Shown here: piece after piece, positions 28,089 to 38,463 of the stretch
Numbering within the stretch: position 1 is the first letter of the stretch
How the letters are laid out: every line of letters begins with the position of its first letter
From: Arachidicoccus sp.
Lineage (GTDB): Bacteria; Bacteroidota; Bacteroidia; Chitinophagales; Chitinophagaceae
Assembly: GCA_028283605.1 (NCBI GenBank)
Contig: JAPWKH010000011.1
Location: 1 to 64,000 of the forward strand
Direction of reading: 5' to 3'
DNA: 64,000 bases
The notes under the pieces: generated by a model
The model's database searches: none
What the model saw: only the letters and a program-made list of their open reading frames with translations
What the model was told of the DNA's origin: nothing
Made by a program: the position numbers and the translations under genes

Positions 28089-28181
28089 ATAATTCTGTCG
28101 TCAATATTAATATTTTGAAGAATGATTTAAATAAATTTATAGTAAGATAATAAACGATAGTTAATATTTAAGCCATTGAAT

Positions 28182-29465
28182 TTAAGCATGAAAGATAATT
28201 TCAGATACTCCGAATGCTCTGTCTATAGCTACCATTATTATGCCTGCTAAAACGATTATAGAAATTTGTATCGTTATTTTTTTCTTGATTTTAGTATCTT
28301 GTACTATACGCCATATTATAGGCAAGTTAACGATTGCGCTCGCCAATGAAGATAGTACAGCAGCACTGCCTGCAACAGAAGGGCTAATTGTTCCGTGCAT
28401 AGCCATCGTTGCTGCAGCTGTTGTAGTGCTTGCGCTACTTACAAGCCCTCCAAAAAATCCTGTAGCTAAAATACCATAAGCTCCGAATATTTTCGTTAAA
28501 ATCGTACCTGATACTTGTATGATAATAAAGAATATTCCAAATTTTAAAATTTTACTAATTGAAATGGGAGAATCAAGCTTGATGTTGGATGACGTATCCG
28601 GCAATTTTTTATCTTTTGTATAATCTCTCCATAACCACACTGATGCAATTATAGACATTAATAAAAGAGGAAGTAAAATTGCAGTTAATGATGCTGGAGA
28701 AAATACAGCAATTAATAATAAGTTTCGTAAAAACATTGCAATCGTTGTTAATAGGCAGAGAGCGCTTAATTTCCCGGTTGTATTATTGCTTTCTGCACGT
28801 TGGCTCATTTCTGCAATTGTAGCAGTACTGTTAATCAGCCCGCCAAATATAGCACCTAAATATAATCCTCTTGTACTAAATACTTTTAATAAAACGTAAT
28901 TTACAAAACCGATTAATGCAATAGCTATAATGCTTATCCATGCATCGCTTGGATTAAATAAATGCCAATGATCTACAAACCTGTTTGGAAGTATCGGGTA
29001 AATTACAAAACCAATTAATCCCAAGATAATTGCGCTCCTTATCTCCGAAAGTTGTAAGCCGCCGGCAAACTTGTTCAGTTCTGTTTTTAATGCCAATAAC
29101 ATTGTCATTATTATAGCGCTTGCCACAGGAGTGAACATGTGGCCTACACCAACTAATACACCCAAGATAAAATCTACAATTAATGCAACAGAAGTCGTTG
29201 CTTCTAAAGAATTATCATCGAGAATGCTTCGAATATTTACCAACACTATTAATACAAATATTCCTATTATTCCTGCTATGCTAAATGGTAAACCTAAAAT
29301 TGAAGTAAGCATACCAAATAAGGCCACAATTGAAAAGGTGCGAATGCCTATTTCTTTATTTGACCACTTCCTTTCCATGCCTATCAACATTCCGATTCCA
29401 ATTGCAACCGCCATTTTTAACGCCATTGGCGCTGCAGGATAATGTAAAAAATCATTATTATCCAT
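28182..29465 (-). CDS. MgtC/SapB-type membrane protein with DUF4010 C-terminal domain
   Basis: 427 residues, mostly hydrophobic, with about twelve helices. The N-terminal ~140 residues are MgtC/SapB-like (AVAIGIGMLIGMERKW, GIRTFSIVALFGML), and the rest is a DUF4010 domain (LGLIGFVIYPILPNRF, GLYLGAIFGGLINSTATIAE, GFFGGLVSSASTTTAAATMA). The combination is known in bacteria as a putative transporter of unknown substrate; MgtC itself is linked to magnesium and ATP homeostasis. It is transcribed away from nothing in common: upstream is the glucan synthase, downstream nuoB, same strand. Confidence 0.85.
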   Translation of the reverse strand: MDNNDFLHYPAAPMALKMAVAIGIGMLIGMERKWSNKEIGIRTFSIVALFGMLTSILGLPFSIAGIIGIFVLIVLVNIRSILDDNSLEATTSVALIVDFILGVLVGVGHMFTPVASAIIMTMLLALKTELNKFAGGLQLSEIRSAIILGLIGFVIYPILPNRFVDHWHLFNPSDAWISIIAIALIGFVNYVLLKVFSTRGLYLGAIFGGLINSTATIAEMSQRAESNNTTGKLSALCLLTTIAMFLRNLLLIAVFSPASLTAILLPLLLMSIIASVWLWRDYTKDKKLPDTSSNIKLDSPISISKILKFGIFFIIIQVSGTILTKIFGAYGILATGFFGGLVSSASTTTAAATMAMHGTISPSVAGSAAVLSSLASAIVNLPIIWRIVQDTKIKKKITIQISIIVLAGIIMVAIDRAFGVSEIIFHA

Positions 29466-29527
29466 TTCAGATTATTTGTTTTGAGGAACCGACTAAGTTA
29501 CATTATTTTACTTATTTATTTAATGGA

Positions 29528-32500
29528 TCACGACACTTCTACATTTTTAGTATTACCATCATCTATCAATGTGATAAATTTATCTTCCTGCGGAATATTA
29601 TTGATTTTGTAGGAATAATCATTTTTGTTACTGTCCGGTTTTATAATTATTTCATACAATGTATTGCCGTATCTATACTTAATTTTATATTCTTTCCATT
29701 CGGTTGGAACGCAAGAGTTGAAAGATAATTTATTTCCGCCTCGCGTAATGCCCAATAGCGATTCTGTAATAAATTGATACATCCAACCCGCCGAACCAGT
29801 GTACCAGGTCCAGCCGCCGCGGCCGGTATGCGGAACAACGCCGTAAATGTCTGCTGCCATTACATACGGCTCTACTTTATACGTTTCAATGGATTTTTGA
29901 GAACGCCCGTGATGAATAGGGTTGATCATAGAAAACATTTGCCAAACCCTGTCATTATGTTTTTCTTTTGCAAATGACATCATCGCCCAGATAGCGGCAT
30001 GTGTATATTGCCCGCCATTTTCACGCACGCCGGGCAAATAACCTTTGATATAACCTGGATTTAAATCAGATTTATCAAAGGGTGGATCTAATAATAGTAT
30101 AATGCCTGCATCGTCCTTTACTAAATATTTATTCAATGATTCTAAAGCCTGCTTTTGCTTTTCTTCTTCTCCTGCTTCTGAAAGCACAGACCAGCTTTGG
30201 GAAATGGAATCTATCCTGCATTCTTCATTCTGAGAAGAACCGAGCGGCGTGCCATTATCGAAATAAGCGCGGCGATACCAATTGCCATCCCATGCGTTTT
30301 TATTAATGTTTTGTTTCAATGTTTCGGCTTGTTGTTTACATTCATCGGCAAAGGATCTATCATTTGCTTTTTCTGCCAGTACAGCAAATTGAATTAATAC
30401 TTTGTATAAGAAAAATCCGAGCCATACGCTCTCTCCTTTACCTTCAATACCTACTTTATCCATGCCATCATTCCAATCGCCTGAGCCCATTAACGGCAAG
30501 CCATGTTCGCCAAAACGCAAACCGTGCCGTATAGCGTCTACGCAATGTTTATAAAGCGTTTCCCACTGATTTGAAAAAATTGGCAAATCATAATAAGATT
30601 CTTCGTGCAGGTTCAATAATCGCCCGTCGATATAGGAAACGGGCTGCTGTAAAATATTTTCATCGCCTGTAACTTCTATATATTTTTCAACGACAAACGG
30701 AAGCCACAAATAATCATCGGAACACATTGTACGCACGCCGCGGCCTGTAGGCGGATGCCACCAATGCTGCACATCGCCTTCTTTAAATTGCCGAGATGCT
30801 GCCAGTAAGATTTGTTCCCGCGCAATATGAGGTGTTGTGTGCAAAAGAGATAATACATCCTGCAACTGATCGCGAAAACCGAATGCTCCTCCTGATTGAT
30901 AATAGCCACTTCGAGCCCAGACACGGCAAGCCAATGCCTGATAAACAATCCACCCGTTTGCCAATATATCCAATGCCGGATCGGGAGATTGTATTTGTAC
31001 TGCTGATAATGTTTTATTCCAAAAATCTTTTACTTCCTGCAACGCATCCAATGCATATTCTGTTCCCTTAATTTCTTTGCATAATTTTTTTGCAGATTCT
31101 TCATTATCGCCCATGCCTAAACGAAATACAATTTCTTTTTCTTCCTCTTCGAATAATTCAATCACTACCTGAATTGCAGCGCAAGGGTCATTGCTCGCGC
31201 CGAAAGTATTGGATAATTTTTCGTGCAATAGCGCAGCGGGATTTGCTAAAGTATTGTTTCTTCCTATGAAGGCTTTTCTGTCTGCCGTAGAAGATTTATT
31301 GAATCCGTCAACATCAAAGAATGCAACTTTATCACAGAAAATACTGTTGTATCTGTTACGGGCAAAAATGGCGTCGTTTTCCAAATCGTTTTCTGTAATA
31401 ATATACATTGCAGATTTGGCAGATAATTCACCTAATACCCATTCCACATAACCCGTTGCGGAAATCTTTCTTTTGCGGGAAGACTGGTTTTTTAATTTTA
31501 TTACACAGTATTTCACGTCTTTTTTCAAATCTGTAAATACGGTAAGTTCGCTGTATATTTCTTCTTCAAGATATTTGAAGATGCTATATCCGAAACCGTG
31601 ATGAACAATATAATTGAATTTCCCTTTCTTCGGTAAAGGCATTGGCGACCAGTAATTGCCGCTTTCTTCATCACGTATATAAAATGCTTCGCCGGAGCTA
31701 TCAGATACTGCGTCGTTTTTCCAGGGAGTTAATCTAAATTCATGTGCGTTCACTCCCCATGTATATGCGCTGCCACTTTCAGATATTACGCTTCCGAAAT
31801 TGCTGTTGGCGATAACATTTACCCAAGGTGCAGGGGTTTTTATCTTATCATTTATCCGCATTATATATTCCTTGCCATCTTTTGAAAAACCGCCATAGTT
31901 ATTATAAAATACAAGGCCTTCGGGCAATTGTAAAGTTTCTGCCGGTAAGGGAGATAATTTTGACAATACCGGTTCAAATGCAGAAGAGATAATCTTTAAT
32001 GCAGGTTTTTTATTCACTTGTTCAGAAAGGCTTCCGGATGTATCGTCAAGTATTACCCGCGCTACGGTTTGGAATAATATTCTGTCTTCGTTGGTAATTT
32101 GTTCTATCGGTCTTATAAAGATATTTCCTGAATATTGGTCATTGTTTGTAACCGATATTCCTGAGGTTGCTATAAAGCTTTGAATTTGTTCATTGAGATT
32201 ATAGCGGTAAGAGCCGGAATCTTCATTCCAGATAACCAGATCCACAGGCAAGCCTTTCAGTCTCCAATAGCTGTGTGCTTTAATTACCTGCCTTACAAAG
32301 TCTAAATTTTCCGAGCCGTGTACGCGTAATAAAATGATTGGTAAATCTCCTGATATGGAATATGCCCATAATCCGGATTGGCCTTTATAATTACTTCTAA
32401 TTATATCCGATGAAGCGCGCATATTAGCATTGGGATAAATGATGGAGCTTGCAATACGATTGAATAATTGCGCCTCTGCTTCTGAAGCATCTATCTGCCT

Positions 32501-35500
32501 GAGCAAAATATGGCTGTGTGTCCATGACAGCTCAAATGCACGGCTTTTAAGACCATAATCCTGATATTTTACAAGCAGGCTTTCACATACATCCCTTGAC
32601 TCTGCCATGCCCGATACCATATCTAAAATTGCTGTTTGATTTGGCCTTATTGCGATAGTATGCTGAATGGCAACAATAGGATCCAATACCGGTCCTTGAC
32701 TGCCGGATAATGGTTTACTGCTTTGTAATGCCAACGGATTACTTATTGTATTACCTCTGCCTATGAATTTGGCTTTATCTGTTTCGAAAGATGTATTTTC
32801 TTTCTTTACATCCGAGACACTGAAATGATGAAACATCCATGGAGGCGTATCATCTTTTGAACGCGCACGGCGGGAACATAATATTGTATTGCTTTGTTCA
32901 AGTATTTCAGTCTGGACAAACAAATTGCTAAATGCCGGATGAGATTCATCTGCGGCATGCGGCGCTATCACTACTTCTGCATAGCTCGTTAATTGTATTG
33001 TTTTTTTGCTGTTGCTTCTGTTGGATATTTTTATTCTTCTTATTTCTACATCATCTTCCGGCGATACGATAATTTCTGTATGTGTTTCAATATTGTTGTC
33101 CTTTCTGCGAAATTCTGCGCGGTCTTGTGAAAATATGGCTTCATATTCTTTTGGTTCCACCAACGTAGGCTGGTAAGTATTAGACCAGAGAATATTATTA
33201 TCCACATCTTTTATATAGCAGAACATTCCCCAGTTGTCGAGCGTTGCATCTTCGCGCCAGCGCGATACCGCCAAATTTTTCCATCGGCTGTAGCCCGCAC
33301 CGGCGTTGCTTATTGCTATATGGTATTGCCTGTTGGATAATAATTGTATTTCGGGATGTAGAGTATTTGCCGTTTTTAAAATACGCATCTGCGGCTCACT
33401 GCTTTCTACATTGCTTTGTGTAATATCGGAAGTTTGTGTATAGAAGACAGATGTCTTAGGAATACGTTCCTGCAGAAGCAACAAAGAAGATTGAAACTGA
33501 GGATCGGACTCAAATCTTACCTGCATCTTTTTATTTAATATTAAATACGCCAGGGATAAAAATCCCATTCCCTGATGATGTGACATGTAAGATTGAACTA
33601 TGGATTCGTTTTTGCCACGCGGCTGGCGGCTTGGCGTATAATCTATGGCTTCATAAAAGCCATATTTACCCTCAAATCCTTTCTGCGCCATTGTTTGCAA
33701 ATTGTCTGTTGCCTGCTTTGGCATGATCATCAATGCCAGCATGGTTGCATAAGGGGCAATTACCAGATCGTCTCCCAGTCCGCGTTTAAGACCTAATCCC
33801 GGAACTCCAAATGCACGGTATTGATAATTAAGATTTGCATCAACGGCATTATATCCGGATTCGGATATTCCCCACGGAATGTTTCTTTGCCTTCCATATT
33901 CTATCTGTCTTCTTACCATTGCCTTATTGGTTTCGTCCAGCAAAGTATTTTCATAAGAAGGCATTACCAGCTGAGGCATGAGGTATTCAAACATAGAACC
34001 GCTCCATGACAATAGTGTAGGCGATTTGCCTGCATTGGTCAATAAACGGCCAAGGGCGAACCAGCTTTCCTGCGGTAATTTATTTTGGGAAATTGCCGTG
34101 TATATGCCAAGCCTCATTTCGGATGCAAGCAAATCATAATGGTTATTATCAGGAAGATGTGTTTCCACATTATAACCTATATGCAGCAAATGCTTTGAAT
34201 TGTCATATAAAAACCAATAATCCATATCGGCGAATGAAGTGCATTGCTGCGCCGATTTATTTATTGAAGCGGAGAGTAGCTGTGCATTTTCCTTGCCGTT
34301 TTCAAGAAGATCTTTAAAATTCAGAAGCGAATTTTTTTCATTTATATCATTGGCTTGAGAAATCAATTTGTTGATATCCGGAACAATAATATCATCAATT
34401 CTTAGAAGGCTGTCGAGAGATAAGTTTGCTTTGAAAAAGAAATGTTGTTTTAGTGATTCATGTATATCAGATGTGATCCAGGGCATTAAAAATTTCAACA
34501 GGTCGATATGCTCAATTACTTCTTCCCTAAGCTTAAAAAAACAAATAAAATCATCGCTGTTTTCTTCCACAGAATTTTGCTTTCTTATATTGTTTATATG
34601 CGTTTGTAAAGTTGATAAATAATTGTAAATTTCTTGTATGGCGGGAGGAAATTTCTCACACAATTCATTTAATAATTCACGCGCCTCTTTGAATACCTGG
34701 TGGCTTGATTTCCCAAATTCTTTTTGCGTGAGCCTTAGTGTATCGCGCAGTCCAATGAAAAGCCTTTCCGATACAATTCTTTGAAACGGCAATTGCAACA
34801 GCCCTTCTCTCAGCGTTATTAAATTTCCTGCAAGATTGCCGCTGTCTACTGAAGAAATATATCTCGGCTGCAGAGGCTGTAATGTAATAGTATCATACCA
34901 ATTATAAAAATGCCGGTTGTACCTTTCCATCTTTGCCATAGTTTCCATTGTAAGCTCAATCCTGTACAACATATTTCTCAAAGAAATATATCCGAAATCG
35001 TATGCAGACAAATTGGCGAGCAAAGACAATCCTATGTTTGTGGGAGAAGTGCGGTGCGCAATTTTTCCGACGGGATTTTCCTGAAAATTATCCGGCGGCA
35101 ACCAATTCTCCTGAGCCGAAACAAATTTTTCGAAAAACAACCAAGTTTTGCGAGCCGTTGTTTGTAAAAATGCAATCTCTGTTTGTGTAATTTCCCAAAG
35201 TCTTTTTTTCTTTGGCTGGGCAAGCACCCATGCTACTAATGGCGCTAAAAACCATAAAAATAAAAATGGGAATGCAATCTTTAATGAACCGGCGTTTAAA
35301 TATACAATCACAATAAAAGTTGCGATGGCAATTAAAGGCGCCGCCATCATAAAAAAATATTTATATCCAAGTGTTTTTTTCTGTAAAACGATACTGCTGG
35401 ATGGCGTCCATTGCAATAAATGTTTTTTGGAAATAATCATTCTCCAATTGGTACGAATAATTGCATCGGAATTGTAATAAGCTTCGAAGGGTAAGCAGAT

Positions 35501-38224
35501 AATATAAAAAATTACCTGCAATGCCTGGAATGCTGCTGCGTAAAATGTTTCTCTTACATGCGCCAAAAGATTCAGGTCTTCCGGCTTGTGAAGCAATTGC
35601 CATAGCGTAGTGATCAATACCGGAATAAATAATATTGACAATACGCTTAGTGTCCAAAGCAAAGGATAGGGAAGGAGTGTCCAGCCGAGAATTAATACTG
35701 CCAGCCATGCAACAGGCACCAGACTTCTGCGTATATTATCCAAAATTTTCCATCTTGACAGAGGAGAAAGGCGGTTGCGGCTAATCTTATTTTTTCCGTT
35801 CGGAGCAAAGGGCAATGCCCAGCTTGCAATCTGCCAGTCACCGCGTATCCAGCGATGAATCCGCTTAATATCTGATAAATAATCGGAGGGATAATCTTCA
35901 TACAATTGCACATCTGTAAGCAAACCGGAACGGATATAATTGCCTTCCAATAAATCATGGCTTAAAATCCTGTTATCCGGAAAACGATCAGATAATACTT
36001 TTTCAAACATATCAATATCATAAATCCCTTTACCGATGAATGAGCCTTCGGCAAGCAAATCCTGATAAACATCAGATGTAACGCGTGTGTACGGATCAAG
36101 GCCTGAATCGATTGTGTGCATCCGATTAAAATAGGAACTGTTTTCTTTTGGCAATGTAACTGCAACGCGCGGCTGCAAAATACCATAGCCTTCAACTACC
36201 CTGTGCAATTTTTTTGAATATACCGGACGGTTGAGCGGGTGTGCCATAGCTGAAACCATTTTTGCTGCTGCTTCCCTTGGCAATTGCGTATCGGTATCTA
36301 ATGTAATTACGTATTTTACGTTTTGCAAAGCGCTCGTATCGCCTGCTGTTTTTGTAAATGCCTGCTTATTTTTTCCGCGCAAAAATGCATTTAATTCACC
36401 CAGCTTGCCTCGTTTTCTTTCATAGCCCATCCATACATTTTCCTTTGGGTTCCACTTTCTTGACCGGTGAAAAAGATAGAAAATATCATGTTCTCCCTTT
36501 TTGTATTTTTTATTTAATTCATTAATAAGACTAACGGCCGCAGAAAGCAGCGTTTCATCATCGGGCATATTTTCTTTAGATGCATCGGGGAAATCGCTTA
36601 TTAAAGAAAAGTATAAGTTTTCCAAAGGATTGGCAAGATATTTTACTTCAAGTCCTTCCGCTAAATTCTCTACGGAAGCCATGTCTGAAAGCATACATGG
36701 CACTGCAATCAATGTTTTAAAGTCTTGCGGCAGTGATTTTGAAAAATCCATTTTGGGCAGCATGCGAGGTTTTATACAAATAGTAATAACCCAATTTACT
36801 ATAGAAAATATCAATTGGCTTCCGCCGATAAATCCAACAAGGGCTATTGCAATTAGCAGCCAAATATTTACGTGATGTTGATATGCAAAACCACATGCTG
36901 CATCGCATATCAATAATGTACCGAAAATAATTAAAAATGCATACCCGAAAAATTTGTGTTGATACAGCGAGGATAAAATTTTGTCCTTAAACGTGCAATG
37001 CATTTGCGCGTTTTTTTGCATTTCTGCAAGCCCTTTATCAATAAGGAAATAACCGATATGTTTTTTCTTGAAAGCATCTTCTCCGGCATATTCTTTCTGA
37101 GCCAGCCTAAGTGCTACTTTTGCCACTTCTGTTTCTGATAATGGCGATTTGTGTGCTATGCTTTCTATTACATGCCTGTAAATATCTCTTGTTGCAAAAT
37201 CCATTTTTGGATAAGCCTCAAACGGATCCTGCTGTAATACTTTTTCAACATAACTTATTTCTTCCACAAATTCACGCCAGTCTGTAGTGCGCAGCAATCT
37301 CAGGCTTTCAACACTGTTTCGGATGGTAACCTGCGAACTTGCCTGCTTTTGGTTTTCCGCATAAATTAAATCCACGCTTGTATGGCCGGTTTCCGAAAGG
37401 CGTTGCTCCATCCAGGAAAGCGCCATTGCATATTGTGTACCTTTTCCTTGCAGCAAACGTGTAAACTCTGCAACAAAAGACGGAGATAACGGCGGATTGG
37501 AACGCACCATTTCGGCAATTTCCAGTATAATATTTTGCGGCTTCTTTTTATTGATTTCTATTAATCGTTCGGCCCAATGATTGGCTGTATTCTTATCAAT
37601 CCTGTCTAATGCTATTTGTGCGGCAACGCGCCTTAGATTCTCAATCAGCGCCAGGCGCAGCATGATAGGAATTGCCCACAATTCCCCAAGTGAAAGCTGC
37701 GTTACCGTTTGATATGAATCGATGAATGCTTTAAGATTGGTCATATCCAGCCTGCCGTCGCTATGTGCAATTATTTCCAAAGCAATTACATAAACACGTG
37801 GCAAATCGTCATATTCTTCATTCGCAAGCCGGGGAAGGTTTTTGCTGTATCCTTTAGGGAAATGCCTTTTGCCGATTTCTATTTGTTCTTCTATGATATA
37901 AAAATTATCCAGCAGCCATTCGCTTGCAGGCGATACAGGCCTTTTTTCTTTCACAGCTTCTATTAACAGATCACAAACGCCGGAAAGTAATTTCTCGTTT
38001 TCATCCAAACGCGGCAGCAATTTATCCGGCCCTTTTTCTGTTTTAAGTTTATGGACGGCAGCAGTTCGTTTGGCATATTGCTGCATCTGAGAAGCACTGT
38101 ATAATTCGGATACCAAAGGATTTTCGCCTATATATTTTTTTATCTGATTGCTTCCGTCTGACTGAAAAGGCTCTCTGATGCGCGAAAAAATATCTTCTAC
38201 TTTTACAGGAATAATTTTTTTCAT
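29528..38224 (-). CDS. Cyclic beta-1,2-glucan synthase (GT84/GH94 multidomain membrane protein)
   Basis: 2898 residues, similar to Brucella Cgs and rhizobial NdvB in size and order. Residues ~1-400 are a soluble N-terminal region. A transmembrane pair at ~425-485 precedes the GT84 glycosyltransferase, with TLDTDTQLP (DxD, ~640), HDLLEGNY (~754) and RWIRGDWQ (~790). More helices at ~830-1030 follow. A glycoamylase-like domain (GISESGYNAVDANLNYQYRA, ~1440) comes next, then the GH94 phosphorylase-type region whose active site includes GSGDWNDGMD (~2578). The synthase makes cyclic beta-1,2-glucans from UDP-glucose and exports them to the periplasm; the GH94 part trims chain length. No glucan exporter or modifying gene is adjacent. 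Confidence 0.92.
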   Translation of the reverse strand: MKKIIPVKVEDIFSRIREPFQSDGSNQIKKYIGENPLVSELYSASQMQQYAKRTAAVHKLKTEKGPDKLLPRLDENEKLLSGVCDLLIEAVKEKRPVSPASEWLLDNFYIIEEQIEIGKRHFPKGYSKNLPRLANEEYDDLPRVYVIALEIIAHSDGRLDMTNLKAFIDSYQTVTQLSLGELWAIPIMLRLALIENLRRVAAQIALDRIDKNTANHWAERLIEINKKKPQNIILEIAEMVRSNPPLSPSFVAEFTRLLQGKGTQYAMALSWMEQRLSETGHTSVDLIYAENQKQASSQVTIRNSVESLRLLRTTDWREFVEEISYVEKVLQQDPFEAYPKMDFATRDIYRHVIESIAHKSPLSETEVAKVALRLAQKEYAGEDAFKKKHIGYFLIDKGLAEMQKNAQMHCTFKDKILSSLYQHKFFGYAFLIIFGTLLICDAACGFAYQHHVNIWLLIAIALVGFIGGSQLIFSIVNWVITICIKPRMLPKMDFSKSLPQDFKTLIAVPCMLSDMASVENLAEGLEVKYLANPLENLYFSLISDFPDASKENMPDDETLLSAAVSLINELNKKYKKGEHDIFYLFHRSRKWNPKENVWMGYERKRGKLGELNAFLRGKNKQAFTKTAGDTSALQNVKYVITLDTDTQLPREAAAKMVSAMAHPLNRPVYSKKLHRVVEGYGILQPRVAVTLPKENSSYFNRMHTIDSGLDPYTRVTSDVYQDLLAEGSFIGKGIYDIDMFEKVLSDRFPDNRILSHDLLEGNYIRSGLLTDVQLYEDYPSDYLSDIKRIHRWIRGDWQIASWALPFAPNGKNKISRNRLSPLSRWKILDNIRRSLVPVAWLAVLILGWTLLPYPLLWTLSVLSILFIPVLITTLWQLLHKPEDLNLLAHVRETFYAAAFQALQVIFYIICLPFEAYYNSDAIIRTNWRMIISKKHLLQWTPSSSIVLQKKTLGYKYFFMMAAPLIAIATFIVIVYLNAGSLKIAFPFLFLWFLAPLVAWVLAQPKKKRLWEITQTEIAFLQTTARKTWLFFEKFVSAQENWLPPDNFQENPVGKIAHRTSPTNIGLSLLANLSAYDFGYISLRNMLYRIELTMETMAKMERYNRHFYNWYDTITLQPLQPRYISSVDSGNLAGNLITLREGLLQLPFQRIVSERLFIGLRDTLRLTQKEFGKSSHQVFKEARELLNELCEKFPPAIQEIYNYLSTLQTHINNIRKQNSVEENSDDFICFFKLREEVIEHIDLLKFLMPWITSDIHESLKQHFFFKANLSLDSLLRIDDIIVPDINKLISQANDINEKNSLLNFKDLLENGKENAQLLSASINKSAQQCTSFADMDYWFLYDNSKHLLHIGYNVETHLPDNNHYDLLASEMRLGIYTAISQNKLPQESWFALGRLLTNAGKSPTLLSWSGSMFEYLMPQLVMPSYENTLLDETNKAMVRRQIEYGRQRNIPWGISESGYNAVDANLNYQYRAFGVPGLGLKRGLGDDLVIAPYATMLALMIMPKQATDNLQTMAQKGFEGKYGFYEAIDYTPSRQPRGKNESIVQSYMSHHQGMGFLSLAYLILNKKMQVRFESDPQFQSSLLLLQERIPKTSVFYTQTSDITQSNVESSEPQMRILKTANTLHPEIQLLSNRQYHIAISNAGAGYSRWKNLAVSRWREDATLDNWGMFCYIKDVDNNILWSNTYQPTLVEPKEYEAIFSQDRAEFRRKDNNIETHTEIIVSPEDDVEIRRIKISNRSNSKKTIQLTSYAEVVIAPHAADESHPAFSNLFVQTEILEQSNTILCSRRARSKDDTPPWMFHHFSVSDVKKENTSFETDKAKFIGRGNTISNPLALQSSKPLSGSQGPVLDPIVAIQHTIAIRPNQTAILDMVSGMAESRDVCESLLVKYQDYGLKSRAFELSWTHSHILLRQIDASEAEAQLFNRIASSIIYPNANMRASSDIIRSNYKGQSGLWAYSISGDLPIILLRVHGSENLDFVRQVIKAHSYWRLKGLPVDLVIWNEDSGSYRYNLNEQIQSFIATSGISVTNNDQYSGNIFIRPIEQITNEDRILFQTVARVILDDTSGSLSEQVNKKPALKIISSAFEPVLSKLSPLPAETLQLPEGLVFYNNYGGFSKDGKEYIMRINDKIKTPAPWVNVIANSNFGSVISESGSAYTWGVNAHEFRLTPWKNDAVSDSSGEAFYIRDEESGNYWSPMPLPKKGKFNYIVHHGFGYSIFKYLEEEIYSELTVFTDLKKDVKYCVIKLKNQSSRKRKISATGYVEWVLGELSAKSAMYIITENDLENDAIFARNRYNSIFCDKVAFFDVDGFNKSSTADRKAFIGRNNTLANPAALLHEKLSNTFGASNDPCAAIQVVIELFEEEEKEIVFRLGMGDNEESAKKLCKEIKGTEYALDALQEVKDFWNKTLSAVQIQSPDPALDILANGWIVYQALACRVWARSGYYQSGGAFGFRDQLQDVLSLLHTTPHIAREQILLAASRQFKEGDVQHWWHPPTGRGVRTMCSDDYLWLPFVVEKYIEVTGDENILQQPVSYIDGRLLNLHEESYYDLPIFSNQWETLYKHCVDAIRHGLRFGEHGLPLMGSGDWNDGMDKVGIEGKGESVWLGFFLYKVLIQFAVLAEKANDRSFADECKQQAETLKQNINKNAWDGNWYRRAYFDNGTPLGSSQNEECRIDSISQSWSVLSEAGEEEKQKQALESLNKYLVKDDAGIILLLDPPFDKSDLNPGYIKGYLPGVRENGGQYTHAAIWAMMSFAKEKHNDRVWQMFSMINPIHHGRSQKSIETYKVEPYVMAADIYGVVPHTGRGGWTWYTGSAGWMYQFITESLLGITRGGNKLSFNSCVPTEWKEYKIKYRYGNTLYEIIIKPDSNKNDYSYKINNIPQEDKFITLIDDGNTKNVEVS

Positions 38225-38451
38225 AAATAAATTTGAATAACCACATTAATCCGTGAGTCCGAATTTGTTTTTCTATAGAATAGTCTCGTAAATATACCAA
38301 CAAATTTTTTCGCGCATATATCAATAAAAGTTAATCTTATTTTTTATATGAATAGTTACGGAAAAACGGCACCTAAATTTTTTGCAGTAATTTTTTATTA
38401 AACCCTTACACTTATGTTTATTGCAACTTACAGAAATCAAAAAACAAGTCA

Positions 38452-38459
38452 TAGTTTTG
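38452..38459 (+). promoter_or_regulatory. -7 promoter element, leaderless serine ammonia-lyase transcript
   Basis: TAGTTTTG fits TAnnTTTG and ends only four bases before the ATG at 38464. The expected start of transcription coincides with the start codon, so the mRNA may be leaderless or nearly so. Confidence 0.45.
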
Positions 38460-38463
38460 CTCC

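Noticed and set aside
31191-37966. Many plus-strand frames of 60-130 codons across the glucan synthase
   Set aside because: All lie opposite the single 8.7 kb frame, whose motifs are intact; they are by-products of its codon use.
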